Origin: Alphaproteobacteria bacterium
GTDB taxonomy: Bacteria; Pseudomonadota; Alphaproteobacteria; Micavibrionales; Micavibrionaceae
Direction of reading: 5' to 3'
DNA length: 64,000 nucleotides
Assembly: GCA_030750865.1 (NCBI GenBank)
Contig: JASMHE010000008.1
Coordinates: 682,001 to 746,000 of the forward strand
In this document: positions 17,187 through 25,049 of the stretch, piece after piece
Numbering within the stretch: the first letter of the stretch is position 1
Layout of the letters: every line of letters begins with the position of its first letter
Program-made: the position numbers and the translations under genes
Notes under the pieces: model-generated
Databases searched by the model: none
What the model saw: the letters and a program-made list of their open reading frames with translations, nothing else
Told to the model about the DNA's origin: nothing

Positions 17187-18269
17187 ATGACAAAAAGACT
17201 GACAAAAGCAGATTACACCAATGCCTGCAAAACCCTTGCAAGCGCATTTGAAGACTGCCCCGACACGATAAAACCGGTCACGATTATACAGAACGGCAAA
17301 GTCGGCACGCCCGGCGTGTCCGATATCGATCTGATCTTTGTGTTCCCCGCAGATTTCACAGCGGGAGATGAATTCAAAACCTATTACGAGAATGTCATTA
17401 ACAACATTCCGCACAAAGAAACTTTCTTTATCCATTCCCCGATTGTCATTGATGAACATAACGTCAAAGACCTGCCGCTTTACACCATGAATCCGGCCCG
17501 TAACATGAAAATTATCTTCGGCAAGAAACCGGATTTCAGCGCGCAAGATACATCACGCATGCAATCGGCGTTAATCAGCATGGAATTTATACAATTCCGT
17601 CTCATCCAGCTGATGAGCATGCTGGTCAACAACCATTATGACCTCAACAGTATTTTGCTGCGTGGACATACACTGGCCCATTCCATTTCACTGGCCAAAC
17701 GCGCAAAGATACAAGTCGATGACAAAATGTTCAAAGGGCTTGGCTATGTTGAAGAGTTCCGCGATCAGATGGCAAAAGGACAAGCGGTGCAAATCAGTGA
17801 CGCCGACACCAAAAAGCTTTTCATGCGTGTTGTGAAGGAATTTTATATCCTTTACCTGCAATTCTGTAACCTGATGGAAGAGCATATTCATTTTTATGCC
17901 CCCGAAGACGGCCATTACGAATATACACAGAATGTCTTTCTGGCCGGCGTTCTAACCCGCAGCGAAGAATTCAAAGCCCATACCGCCGAAGGAAAAACCG
18001 TTTATCAAGGCCTGCACTGGACCAATATGGCGCTCCGTGATCTCTATTTCGGTCTTGACCAAAAAAACAGCAAAATTCTAGTCACAGAGGAATTGCGTGC
18101 GGAGTGTGAAAAACGGCGAGATTTTATGAAGAACGTGTGGGCATGGAACGTCAAAGCCTTTGGCAACATGAATGCGGGCCTTAGCCATAAACCATGCGTG
18201 GACGGCACTGTCACAGAAACACTGGCCGCACAGCATCTCGACCTGAAAACGTACGCAGACGCCGCTTAA
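17187..18269 (+). CDS. Protein with nucleotidyltransferase-like motif, unknown function
   Basis: A 360-residue protein I cannot name. Near the N-terminus NGKVGTPGVSDIDLIFVF (about 36-53) resembles the Gly-x-Ser...Asp-x-Asp motif of nucleotidyltransferases, with Asp46 and Asp48 as potential metal ligands. The usual Gly-Ser is replaced by a Gly-Thr-Pro-Gly turn. The remainder is mostly helical. AAAGGA precedes the ATG, and the spacing to the upstream nucleotidyltransferase gene implies one transcript. The pair may act together; linkage to flagellin glycosylation is inferred from position only. Confidence 0.45.
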   Translation: MTKRLTKADYTNACKTLASAFEDCPDTIKPVTIIQNGKVGTPGVSDIDLIFVFPADFTAGDEFKTYYENVINNIPHKETFFIHSPIVIDEHNVKDLPLYTMNPARNMKIIFGKKPDFSAQDTSRMQSALISMEFIQFRLIQLMSMLVNNHYDLNSILLRGHTLAHSISLAKRAKIQVDDKMFKGLGYVEEFRDQMAKGQAVQISDADTKKLFMRVVKEFYILYLQFCNLMEEHIHFYAPEDGHYEYTQNVFLAGVLTRSEEFKAHTAEGKTVYQGLHWTNMALRDLYFGLDQKNSKILVTEELRAECEKRRDFMKNVWAWNVKAFGNMNAGLSHKPCVDGTVTETLAAQHLDLKTYADAA

Positions 18270-18311
18270 AAGCGTCAGAACACCGTTGTCCAACACAGCA
18301 TAGCCCCCTTA

Positions 18312-19247
18312 TTACGCCGCACGGGCATATTGCCCGATAACAGCATCTAATTCCTGCAGTTTGTCAGCAATGCCAAAATGTGTGACGGCATAATCCCGCC
18401 ATTGATGCAGCTCCGCATCCGCAATCATTTCCGCCGCACGGTCAACAGACGCAAAACGGATGTCATCGGGCCAAAATTCATCCGCACCGATATAATCATA
18501 CACAGCCGGGAATGCCCCGACGGCCATCCCTTCTGCGATATTATAGCCGAAGCTTTCATGCACGGACGTTGACAAAACAATGCCTTTATCCGCGTAAAAG
18601 GCGGGCATGTCCTCGATCCAGTTATTGAAGAATGCATTCTTCTGCAATCCCAGCCGTTCTACAATATGCTTCATATGTGGCCCGATAATACGTGGTTCGA
18701 AACCACCGGCAAAATGCATTTCATAACGTTCATCCACCGTCACAAGTTTATGCAAGATTTGCAGTGCCATCATCGGGTTCTTGCGAATAATCGGTTTGGC
18801 GACCCACGCGATCTTGAAACGGTCCAGCGCATCAGATTCCGCATAACGGTCAAAATCAAGGCCGTTACCCACAACAGAAACACGTGTTTTCTGTTCCAGA
18901 TCAGGCACTTTTTCAAGCATTACACGTTTCATATCATTTGAAACCAAAATCAGATCATCCACGCATGTCCAATCAACCTTGTTCGGATACGGCATATCGG
19001 TGATTTCGTAACGGTGCCAACGGCAAATCACCCGCTTGCCGAAATTTGAAAGATTTTTATTAATGGCCTGAATAAAAAGATTGTCACAAAACTCGAACCA
19101 GATCACATCGCCCCAGATAATGGCCTTTTCCAGATCAGACACCGTATCAACGCGAAAAACCTGCACATCGAATTGTTCGGACAAATGTTCACGGATATCA
19201 CCGATAAACGTGTCTATTTTCAAAACAATGGCAATTTTCGTTTTCAT
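18312..19247 (-). CDS. GT4-like glycosyltransferase
   Basis: A 311-residue glycosyltransferase with the GT-B C-terminal pattern. FKIAWVAKPIIRKNPMMALQILHKL is the acceptor-to-donor linker, and VHESFGYNIAEGMAVGAFPAVYDYIGADEFW is the sugar-nucleotide site with the EX7E-like glutamate. The ATG at 19247 is chosen over a longer frame that would begin inside the upstream gene; AGGGAG lies upstream of it. It follows the O-GlcNAc-transferase-type gene by 16 bases, so the two are one operon. It likely extends or initiates a glycan, possibly on flagellin. Confidence 0.7.
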   Translation of the reverse strand: MKTKIAIVLKIDTFIGDIREHLSEQFDVQVFRVDTVSDLEKAIIWGDVIWFEFCDNLFIQAINKNLSNFGKRVICRWHRYEITDMPYPNKVDWTCVDDLILVSNDMKRVMLEKVPDLEQKTRVSVVGNGLDFDRYAESDALDRFKIAWVAKPIIRKNPMMALQILHKLVTVDERYEMHFAGGFEPRIIGPHMKHIVERLGLQKNAFFNNWIEDMPAFYADKGIVLSTSVHESFGYNIAEGMAVGAFPAVYDYIGADEFWPDDIRFASVDRAAEMIADAELHQWRDYAVTHFGIADKLQELDAVIGQYARAA

Positions 19248-19263
19248 GCGTGCGCTCCCTGCC

Positions 19264-21372
19264 TCAGTCTTTTTGTTCGAGCCAATCTTTCCACATAAAG
19301 CGGAAGGCCTCTTCGATATGTCCGGCAAAGCGTTTGCCGTCAACCAAAGGCGATGCAGCGACCTTATCACGCATACCCGCACGCAGCGCCGCCAGCCCCT
19401 CCAGATCATCGGCCCATTTCACGGCACAATCAATATAATCCTGCCGCGAGTCCATAATCCATTCCGGATAGCCCGCATTATGCAGGTGTGTTGCCGCATG
19501 CCGCCCTGCGAAAGTCGGGCCAGGCAACGCCAGCACAGGCACACCGAGCCACAGCGCTTCGCATGTGGTCAGGCCGCCTGAATACGGATACGGGTCAAGG
19601 GCAATATCAATGCGGTTATATGTTTTGATGAAATCCTTATGCGGCGCGCCACTTTCAATGATCAGGCGCTCTTCGCCGATCCCGTTCTTTTTGAATGCGC
19701 TCAGAACACGTTCTCGCAGTTCCGGCGATGTCAGCGCAGCACTACTGAACAACATCTTGCTGTCAGGCACAGCCTTTAACACATCCGCCCATAATTTTAG
19801 TGAATATTCATTGGTTTTTGCCGGACTGTTTAAATTCCCGAATGTGATATAGCCGTTTTCCAGCGCAGGCAATGGCGCCACGTCAGGGGCGTAGTGCGGC
19901 GGTTCGTAACAGATATAATCATCCGGCATGCGGTACACACGTTCGGTGTACCATTCATCGTCCCCTTCAGGAATTTCGATATGGTCCCCGATAATCCAGT
20001 CCATCTCGGACAGTCCCGATGTATCAAACAGACCGCCGATCCATTCGATCTGCACAGGGGCGGCGCGCTTGGCAAAGACGCGCAAACGGCCGCCACCTTC
20101 GGCATGTCCCGTCAAATCCATCAACAAATCAATTTCATCTTCGCGGATTTGTGCGATCAACTCGTCATCTGTCATACCCGCCGTATCGTGCCAAATCTCA
20201 CAATTTCCGCGAATACGGTCTGTGAAATCATCCGTCTTATCTTTGCGTAAATCGGAATAGCCCACATAAGACACCTTTGTCTTATCGTGGTGATCAAGAC
20301 CGGGTAGGATCATATAGCCGACCGGATGGCGCTTCAGGTTTGCCGACACCATCCCGACGCGCAGGGGTTTATCGGCTGAACGGTTATTTTCGAACGCAAC
20401 CGGCTCTTCCGGTTTTAATGGCAGACAATAACGGCGGTCATATTCTTTATGCGCGGCAAAAATTTCTTCGCGCTCGATTTTATCCATATAATGGATACAC
20501 ATCAGATAGTTACTGTAGATATTCGACCGTTGCGGTGCCAGTTCGAGCGATTTTTTAAACAGCTTCACCGCTTCTTCAAAATATCCCAAGCGACGTAATA
20601 CACCGGCCTTATTACCCGTTGCATGCGGGTCTTTCGGATTGAGCTGCAACGCTTTATCAAGATATTCCAGCGCCTTTGTCGTTTCCGATGTGTAGTGATA
20701 GCAGACACCCAAATTGCCGTATGCCGATGCAAAGCTTGGATCAGCCTCCACCGCCTTAATCAGCCAGGGCTTGGCGTCCTCATACCGTTCGTAAACCATA
20801 TATAATGCACCGACATGATTTAACGCCTTTGCACTTGATGGATCAAGACGCACCGCCTGCACATAAGACTGCATTGCATCTTCATACCGTGCAACCGCCT
20901 CCAGACAGCTTCCCTTATGCATGTGTCCTTCGGCCAGATTGGGATTAATCTGCAAAGCCTTGTCGATACACGCCATTGCGTCTGCATATTTCTGTATGGT
21001 TGTCAGATACCGTCCTTTTAAACTCCATAATTCGGCCACGTTCGGATTGCGCGCCAATCCCGTATCCAGAATTTTAATAGCCTCGTCATTTTGATCAAGC
21101 GCGTTATACGCATTGGCCATATGGTAATAGACTTCCTTATTTTCCGGCGCTTCCTGTAATACAGAGTCGAAATATTTCAGTGCCTCTTTTGTTTTTCCGG
21201 CCTGATTCAGCGCAATACCGTAAAAAAGACGTCCGGCACGGTTGGCCGGATCAGCTTTCAGAACGAGCTTATAACGCTTCAAAGCACCCTGCACATCGCC
21301 TGATTGGTGCATCTGGATTGTTTTGACAAGTTCCTGCTGTATCTTTTGCGGTGTATTGAGTTTTGGCGCCAT
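19264..21372 (-). CDS. TPR repeat / O-GlcNAc transferase-type (GT41) glycosyltransferase
   Basis: A 702-residue protein with about eight TPR repeats (residues 10-310) joined to a SPINDLY/OGT-like catalytic region (about 335-700). Diagnostic stretches are LMDLTGHAEGGGRLRVFAKR, VQIEWIGG, ITFGNLNSPAK and DPYPYSGGLTTCEALWLGVPVLALPG, followed by AGRHAATHLHNAGYPEW. Eukaryotic OGT transfers GlcNAc to Ser/Thr of proteins; bacterial relatives beside flagellin genes are thought to glycosylate flagellin. The gene is divergent from the flagellin gene, 173 bases away. Substrate and sugar are inferred. Confidence 0.8.
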   Translation of the reverse strand: MAPKLNTPQKIQQELVKTIQMHQSGDVQGALKRYKLVLKADPANRAGRLFYGIALNQAGKTKEALKYFDSVLQEAPENKEVYYHMANAYNALDQNDEAIKILDTGLARNPNVAELWSLKGRYLTTIQKYADAMACIDKALQINPNLAEGHMHKGSCLEAVARYEDAMQSYVQAVRLDPSSAKALNHVGALYMVYERYEDAKPWLIKAVEADPSFASAYGNLGVCYHYTSETTKALEYLDKALQLNPKDPHATGNKAGVLRRLGYFEEAVKLFKKSLELAPQRSNIYSNYLMCIHYMDKIEREEIFAAHKEYDRRYCLPLKPEEPVAFENNRSADKPLRVGMVSANLKRHPVGYMILPGLDHHDKTKVSYVGYSDLRKDKTDDFTDRIRGNCEIWHDTAGMTDDELIAQIREDEIDLLMDLTGHAEGGGRLRVFAKRAAPVQIEWIGGLFDTSGLSEMDWIIGDHIEIPEGDDEWYTERVYRMPDDYICYEPPHYAPDVAPLPALENGYITFGNLNSPAKTNEYSLKLWADVLKAVPDSKMLFSSAALTSPELRERVLSAFKKNGIGEERLIIESGAPHKDFIKTYNRIDIALDPYPYSGGLTTCEALWLGVPVLALPGPTFAGRHAATHLHNAGYPEWIMDSRQDYIDCAVKWADDLEGLAALRAGMRDKVAASPLVDGKRFAGHIEEAFRFMWKDWLEQKD

Positions 21373-21446
21373 ATCCTGTCCTTATGATCGAAATGATCCC
21401 GATTTTGTCTTATGATAACGCAATAATAACATGTTTTCATTACATC

Positions 21447-21476
21447 TTTACATTTTGTTAAGAACTGTTGTATTAT
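21447..21476 (+). promoter_or_regulatory. Candidate sigma-70-type promoter of flagellin gene
   Basis: TTTACA (21447-21452) and TATTAT (21471-21476) are each one base from consensus with an 18-base spacer. Predicted start is near 21483. I find no sigma-54 or sigma-28 motif in the 173-base gap, which is unusual for a flagellin gene. Confidence 0.45.
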
Positions 21477-21486
21477 CATTAAACAT

Positions 21487-21507
21487 GAACCGAGAGGATT
21501 TCGGTTC
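21487..21507 (+). promoter_or_regulatory. 5' leader hairpin of flagellin mRNA
   Basis: GAACCGA (21487-21493) and TCGGTTC (21501-21507) form a perfect 7-bp stem with a seven-base loop. It begins only a few bases after the predicted transcription start and 38 bases before the flagellin ATG. Such 5'-terminal hairpins stabilise messages, and the flagellin leader is where FlbT acts in Caulobacter. The ribosome site AAAGGAG lies beyond the hairpin. Confidence 0.6.
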
Positions 21508-21545
21508 TTACATATGCAACAAAACCCTAGGAAAGGAGATTCACT

Positions 21546-23123
21546 ATGTCTAGTGATGTTGTTCTATCGTCAGCCCTTAGAAGTAACCTTCTAACGCTGC
21601 AAAACACTCAAAACCAAATTGACAGAACGCAGTTCCGCCTTGCGACAGGTAAGAAAGTTAACTCTGCGCTTGATAACCCGCAGAACTTCTTTACAGCCCA
21701 GTCTATTGGCAACCGCGCGAATGACCTTAGCCGCCTTCTGGACGGTATCGGTCAGTCAATCCGTGCAATCGAAGCAGCTGATAACGGCGTTTCCGCTTTG
21801 ACTGGTTTGCTTGAACAGGCAGATTCTATTGCCACACAAGCACAATCACAGTTGAACAGCGCAAGCAGCTCTGCTGTTGCCGCATCCGATTCATCCGAAC
21901 TGGACGGCACAAACGCAAGCAAAGCGTTGCAGGCTGAAACAACCGTTTCAACAAACGATGCTTTCTCAATCGCTGTTGGTGAGGAAACTGCTGAAACATT
22001 CACAATTTCCGACACAACAACATTGAACTCCCTTGTTTCAGAAATTAATGACCGTGCGTCTGCAGAAGATAAAAGCTTCCGCGCCTCGATCACTTCTGAA
22101 GGTCAGCTTCAGATTTCATCAACAAATGGTGAACGTCTGACACTTGACGACACCACAGGGACAGCACTGAACGACCTCGGTGTTATTGAAAGTGCGTCAG
22201 CTGCGGAAACGTTCCTTCCTGGCGGGTCTCTCGAGATCTCGTTGTCAGGCACAGGTACGATTGACGAAAACACCGACCTGTCTTCATTGACAGAATTTAC
22301 CGGTTTCGACACAACGTCTGATACACTGACAATCAGTGTGGACGGTGCCGGCACCACGACAATTCTGATTGGTGACTCAGGAACAGGCCCACAAACAATT
22401 GATGACTTGATCGATGCGATCAACGAAGCAGGCGTTGACGGTGGTAACCTGGAAGGTCTGACAGCTTCATTTGATGACTCAAACGACTCGATCACAATCA
22501 CCGCAGACAGCGCTGAGATCGACACATTTGAACTGACATCAAACGATGGTAGTGCTGTTGATCTTGGTGAAGGTCAAAACACAAGCGGTACGGCGACGAT
22601 CTTCAGATCAGGTTCCGGTGCGAGTGCAAACGATACACTGACCGATCTGGCTTCGGACTTTAACGAGATCCGTTCACAGATCAACTCGATCGTTGATGAC
22701 GCGAATTATCGCGGGACCAACCTTCTGTCCGGTGACGACTTGATTACAACCTTTAACGAGGACGGATCAAGCACACTGACAACTGAAGGCGTCACGTTTA
22801 CAGCGTCAGGTCTTGGTGTATCAGAAGCTGACTTCACAAGCGCATCAACAATTCAAGCAAGTGTTGATGACATTGAATCAGCTCTGTCTACAGTCCGTCG
22901 TTTCGGTAATACAATTGCCAACGACCTGTCTATCATTCAGACACGTCAGGACTTCACACAGCAGTCAATCAATACGCTGGAAGCTGGCCGCGACGACCTT
23001 ATCGTTGCCGACCAGAACGAAGAAGGCGCGAACTTGCTGGCACTTCAGACCAGACAACAACTTGGTGTTACATCGTTGTCTCTGGCTGCTCAGTCACAGC
23101 AAGCGGTTCTTCGTCTATTCTAA
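21546..23123 (+). CDS. Flagellin, filament subunit
   Basis: A 525-residue flagellin, about twice the length of Caulobacter flagellins. The N-terminal D0/D1 region (1-100) has LTLQNTQNQIDRTQFRLATG and ALDNPQNFFTAQSI; the C-terminal region (about 430-525) ends AAQSQQAVLRLF. The surface-exposed middle is expanded, Ser/Thr/Asp-rich, with two Flagellin_IN-like modules (about 138-200 and 258-322). The many Ser and Thr residues would suit O-glycosylation by the neighbouring OGT-type enzyme. GAAAGGAGA precedes the ATG. It is followed by its own terminator and by flbT and flaF. Confidence 0.96.
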   Translation: MSSDVVLSSALRSNLLTLQNTQNQIDRTQFRLATGKKVNSALDNPQNFFTAQSIGNRANDLSRLLDGIGQSIRAIEAADNGVSALTGLLEQADSIATQAQSQLNSASSSAVAASDSSELDGTNASKALQAETTVSTNDAFSIAVGEETAETFTISDTTTLNSLVSEINDRASAEDKSFRASITSEGQLQISSTNGERLTLDDTTGTALNDLGVIESASAAETFLPGGSLEISLSGTGTIDENTDLSSLTEFTGFDTTSDTLTISVDGAGTTTILIGDSGTGPQTIDDLIDAINEAGVDGGNLEGLTASFDDSNDSITITADSAEIDTFELTSNDGSAVDLGEGQNTSGTATIFRSGSGASANDTLTDLASDFNEIRSQINSIVDDANYRGTNLLSGDDLITTFNEDGSSTLTTEGVTFTASGLGVSEADFTSASTIQASVDDIESALSTVRRFGNTIANDLSIIQTRQDFTQQSINTLEAGRDDLIVADQNEEGANLLALQTRQQLGVTSLSLAAQSQQAVLRLF

Positions 23124-23152
23124 TCGTAGACACGACGCTAAAAATTATAAAG

Positions 23153-23182
23153 AGAACCGGCCGTTTGGTCGGTTCTTTTTTT
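23153..23182 (+). terminator. Rho-independent terminator of flagellin gene
   Basis: AGAACCGGCC and GGTCGGTTCT pair over ten positions (one G-U) around a GTTT loop, followed by seven T residues. The stem core GAACCG/CGGTTC is the same as that of the 5' leader hairpin of this gene. Confidence 0.93.
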
Positions 23183-23195
23183 ACAGAGAATCCGC

Positions 23196-23224
23196 TTACT
23201 CTTTTTTAATGAAAATGTTATACT
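23196..23224 (+). promoter_or_regulatory. Candidate promoter of flbT-flaF
   Basis: TATACT (23219-23224) is a good -10 element; the -35 region TTACTC (23196-23201), 17 bases upstream, is poor. Because a terminator separates flbT from the flagellin gene, a separate promoter here is expected. Confidence 0.35.
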
Positions 23225-23270
23225 ATAAAGTGTGCTGAAAGAATTTCGGTAACGGAAAGGAAGAAGTCCG

Positions 23271-23654
23271 ATGGCGCTTATTATTGATCTCAAACCAGGT
23301 GAAAAATTTCTCGTTGGCGATGCTGTCATTACAAATGACGATCAGCGAACAAGGTTGCATATTGCCGGGGACTCCCCCATCATGCGGGAAAAGGACATCC
23401 TGAAAGAAGAGAACGCCGACACACCGTGCAAGCGCGTCTATTTCCTTGTGCAGTGTATGTATCTGTCCCGCACACCGCAGGACTATCACGAGGCATATTT
23501 CAAGCTTATCAATGAAATCCAGAAGGCTTCGCCCCATTCCAGCTTTTACTTCATGACCATCAACGACAAGATTATGGACGGTCATTACTATAAAGCCCTG
23601 AAAGCAGCAAAAGAACTCATCAAATTTGAAGAGGAGCTAACAACCAATGTCTAA
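23271..23654 (+). CDS. flbT: Flagellin synthesis post-transcriptional regulator FlbT
   Basis: A 127-residue FlbT with the family features IIDLKPGEKFLVGDAVITND, the PIMREKDIL segment and KRVYFLVQCMYLSRTPQDYHEAY. In Caulobacter, FlbT binds the 5' leader of flagellin mRNA and promotes its decay until the hook is complete. The flagellin leader in this window carries a suitable hairpin. AAGGAAG lies before the ATG. The C-terminus overlaps the start of flaF by eight bases, coupling the two antagonistic regulators. Confidence 0.93.
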   Translation: MALIIDLKPGEKFLVGDAVITNDDQRTRLHIAGDSPIMREKDILKEENADTPCKRVYFLVQCMYLSRTPQDYHEAYFKLINEIQKASPHSSFYFMTINDKIMDGHYYKALKAAKELIKFEEELTTNV

Positions 23655-24126
23655 GAACTCGACAGAAAACCCATACGCACAGGCTGCTGGAACCTATGGC
23701 GCTCACGCCCAGAAACACACGCCGGACCAGAGAGAGCTCGAGGCGCGCATTTTGCTTAAATCCGCAAAGATGCTCAAAGACCTGCAAAAAGACTGGGACG
23801 CTGCAAACTCAGAGATTCTCGCCGAAACACTGAAATATAACAGACAAATATGGATGATGTTCTATGATACGGCTCTGGAGAATCCGGAAGAAAACCGCCC
23901 GAACGACCTACGCAGTAACATTATTAATCTCGCGAACTTCATCTTTAAACGCGAACTGGAAGTTCTGAACCAACCGGCAAGCGAAAAGCTTGATATCCTG
24001 ATCAGTATTAATCAGGACATCGCAGCCGGCTTACTCGCGAAACCGGATCCAGACGCTATGAAAGATGATAAAAAGCAGGATGAGACCAACGGTCATGCAA
24101 ATCGTCAAACCGATTCGCATGCGTAA
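23647..24126 (+). CDS. flaF: Flagellar biosynthesis regulator FlaF
   Basis: A 159-residue FlaF. The conserved region runs from NPYAQAAGTYGAHAQKH through ELEARILLKSAKMLKDLQKDW, QIWMMFYDTAL and NIINLANFIFKRELEVL. FlaF is needed for flagellin translation and secretion and opposes FlbT. The last 35 residues form a polar Lys/Asp/Gln tail beyond the usual family length. It overlaps flbT and ends 36 bases from a converging FlaG-like gene. Confidence 0.93.
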   Translation: MSKNSTENPYAQAAGTYGAHAQKHTPDQRELEARILLKSAKMLKDLQKDWDAANSEILAETLKYNRQIWMMFYDTALENPEENRPNDLRSNIINLANFIFKRELEVLNQPASEKLDILISINQDIAAGLLAKPDPDAMKDDKKQDETNGHANRQTDSHA

Positions 24127-24162
24127 CTGCGCAACAAATACACTTTCAATCAAGAAAGCATA

Positions 24163-24648
24163 TTAGGCAAATAGTGATATACTACCTGCGTTCGAGTTAC
24201 CTGAGCGTGCTGCATTCTCAAAAGCGGTAATTTGTTGAACCGCTGTTTGGGAGACACCTCCACTCTGTGGTGCAGAACTGTCAACAGATCCAGTTGCTGC
24301 CCGTACATCCTGTACGAAAGCCTGTGCACTCGTCGCTTGGCTTGGCGAAATATCCTGTATCGCCTTCTCACTGCTAGCTTCCCGACGGGCTTGCTCGCGC
24401 AGTTGAGCCTCCAAGCGAGGATCAGACGGTATTTGTTCAACAACATCACCTGTGGCCCGATTACGAATCTCGAGCACAGCTGTGTCATATTCAACATTGA
24501 CCGCTACAACAGGGCTAATAAAGGGTGCACGTACGATTTCACGCGGTGCCTCTTGCGCTTTCTGAGCTGCAGCCTGAACGGCCGCTCCCTGCGCATTTGC
24601 TTGCGTTAAAGGCGTACTCTGAACGACTGAATTTACTGATTCAATCAT
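24163..24648 (-). CDS. FlaG-like flagellar protein (putative)
   Basis: A 161-residue protein with a Gln/Ala-rich N-terminus. The core VAVNVEYDTAVLEIRNRATGDVVEQIPSDPRLEAQ (about 48-82) matches the FlaG C-terminal pattern (a beta hairpin, then Asp/Asn-x-x-Thr-Gly-x-Val-x-x-Gln-Ile-Pro). FlaG influences filament length in other bacteria. It converges on flaF and has AGGGA upstream of the ATG. The rest is low-complexity, so the call rests on one motif plus the flagellar context. Confidence 0.55.
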   Translation of the reverse strand: MIESVNSVVQSTPLTQANAQGAAVQAAAQKAQEAPREIVRAPFISPVVAVNVEYDTAVLEIRNRATGDVVEQIPSDPRLEAQLREQARREASSEKAIQDISPSQATSAQAFVQDVRAATGSVDSSAPQSGGVSQTAVQQITAFENAARSGNSNAGSISLFA

Positions 24649-25049
24649 GGTTTCCCTAACCGTTTTTAGTTTCCCTAAAAAGCATATCTATAACATATAC
24701 ATTATATAGACATACTACCCTATTATCATGTTAACTTAAAACAGCACAAAAGTCAAGAAAATCAGCAAAATAAATGTGAGAATCCGCCCGCACCACCAAT
24801 CACAGCCTTTGCTTCATACAATCCGGTTATGCATAAAAAAAATACCGCCCACTGGACGGTATTTTTATTTGCCCCGACTTCCCCTTAGCCTTTTTGCTTG
24901 CCTCACACTTACAAAAAACTACTCAATATCCGCAGAGACAGAAGTCGTATAATGTTTTTGATTCTTTTATGCTTCTAAACTTAACTTATATTTTTATTTT
25001 ATCTAAAATTTTATGTAAATACAAGAGGTTTTTTATACAAAACGCTAAT
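24649..25049. other. AT-rich intergenic region between flaG-like gene and rluD
   Basis: This 401-base gap is clearly more AT-rich than its surroundings. It carries the upstream region of the FlaG-like gene (two copies of TTTCCCTAA about 22 bases apart near 24650-24680) and the terminator described below. I see no open frame worth calling and no RNA gene. Confidence 0.5.
24835..24866. terminator. Bidirectional terminator
   Basis: AAATACCG and CGGTATTT pair around a nine-base interior, with an A run on the left and a T run on the right, so it could end transcription in either direction. It lies about 185 bases past the end of the leftward rluD gene. Confidence 0.7.
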
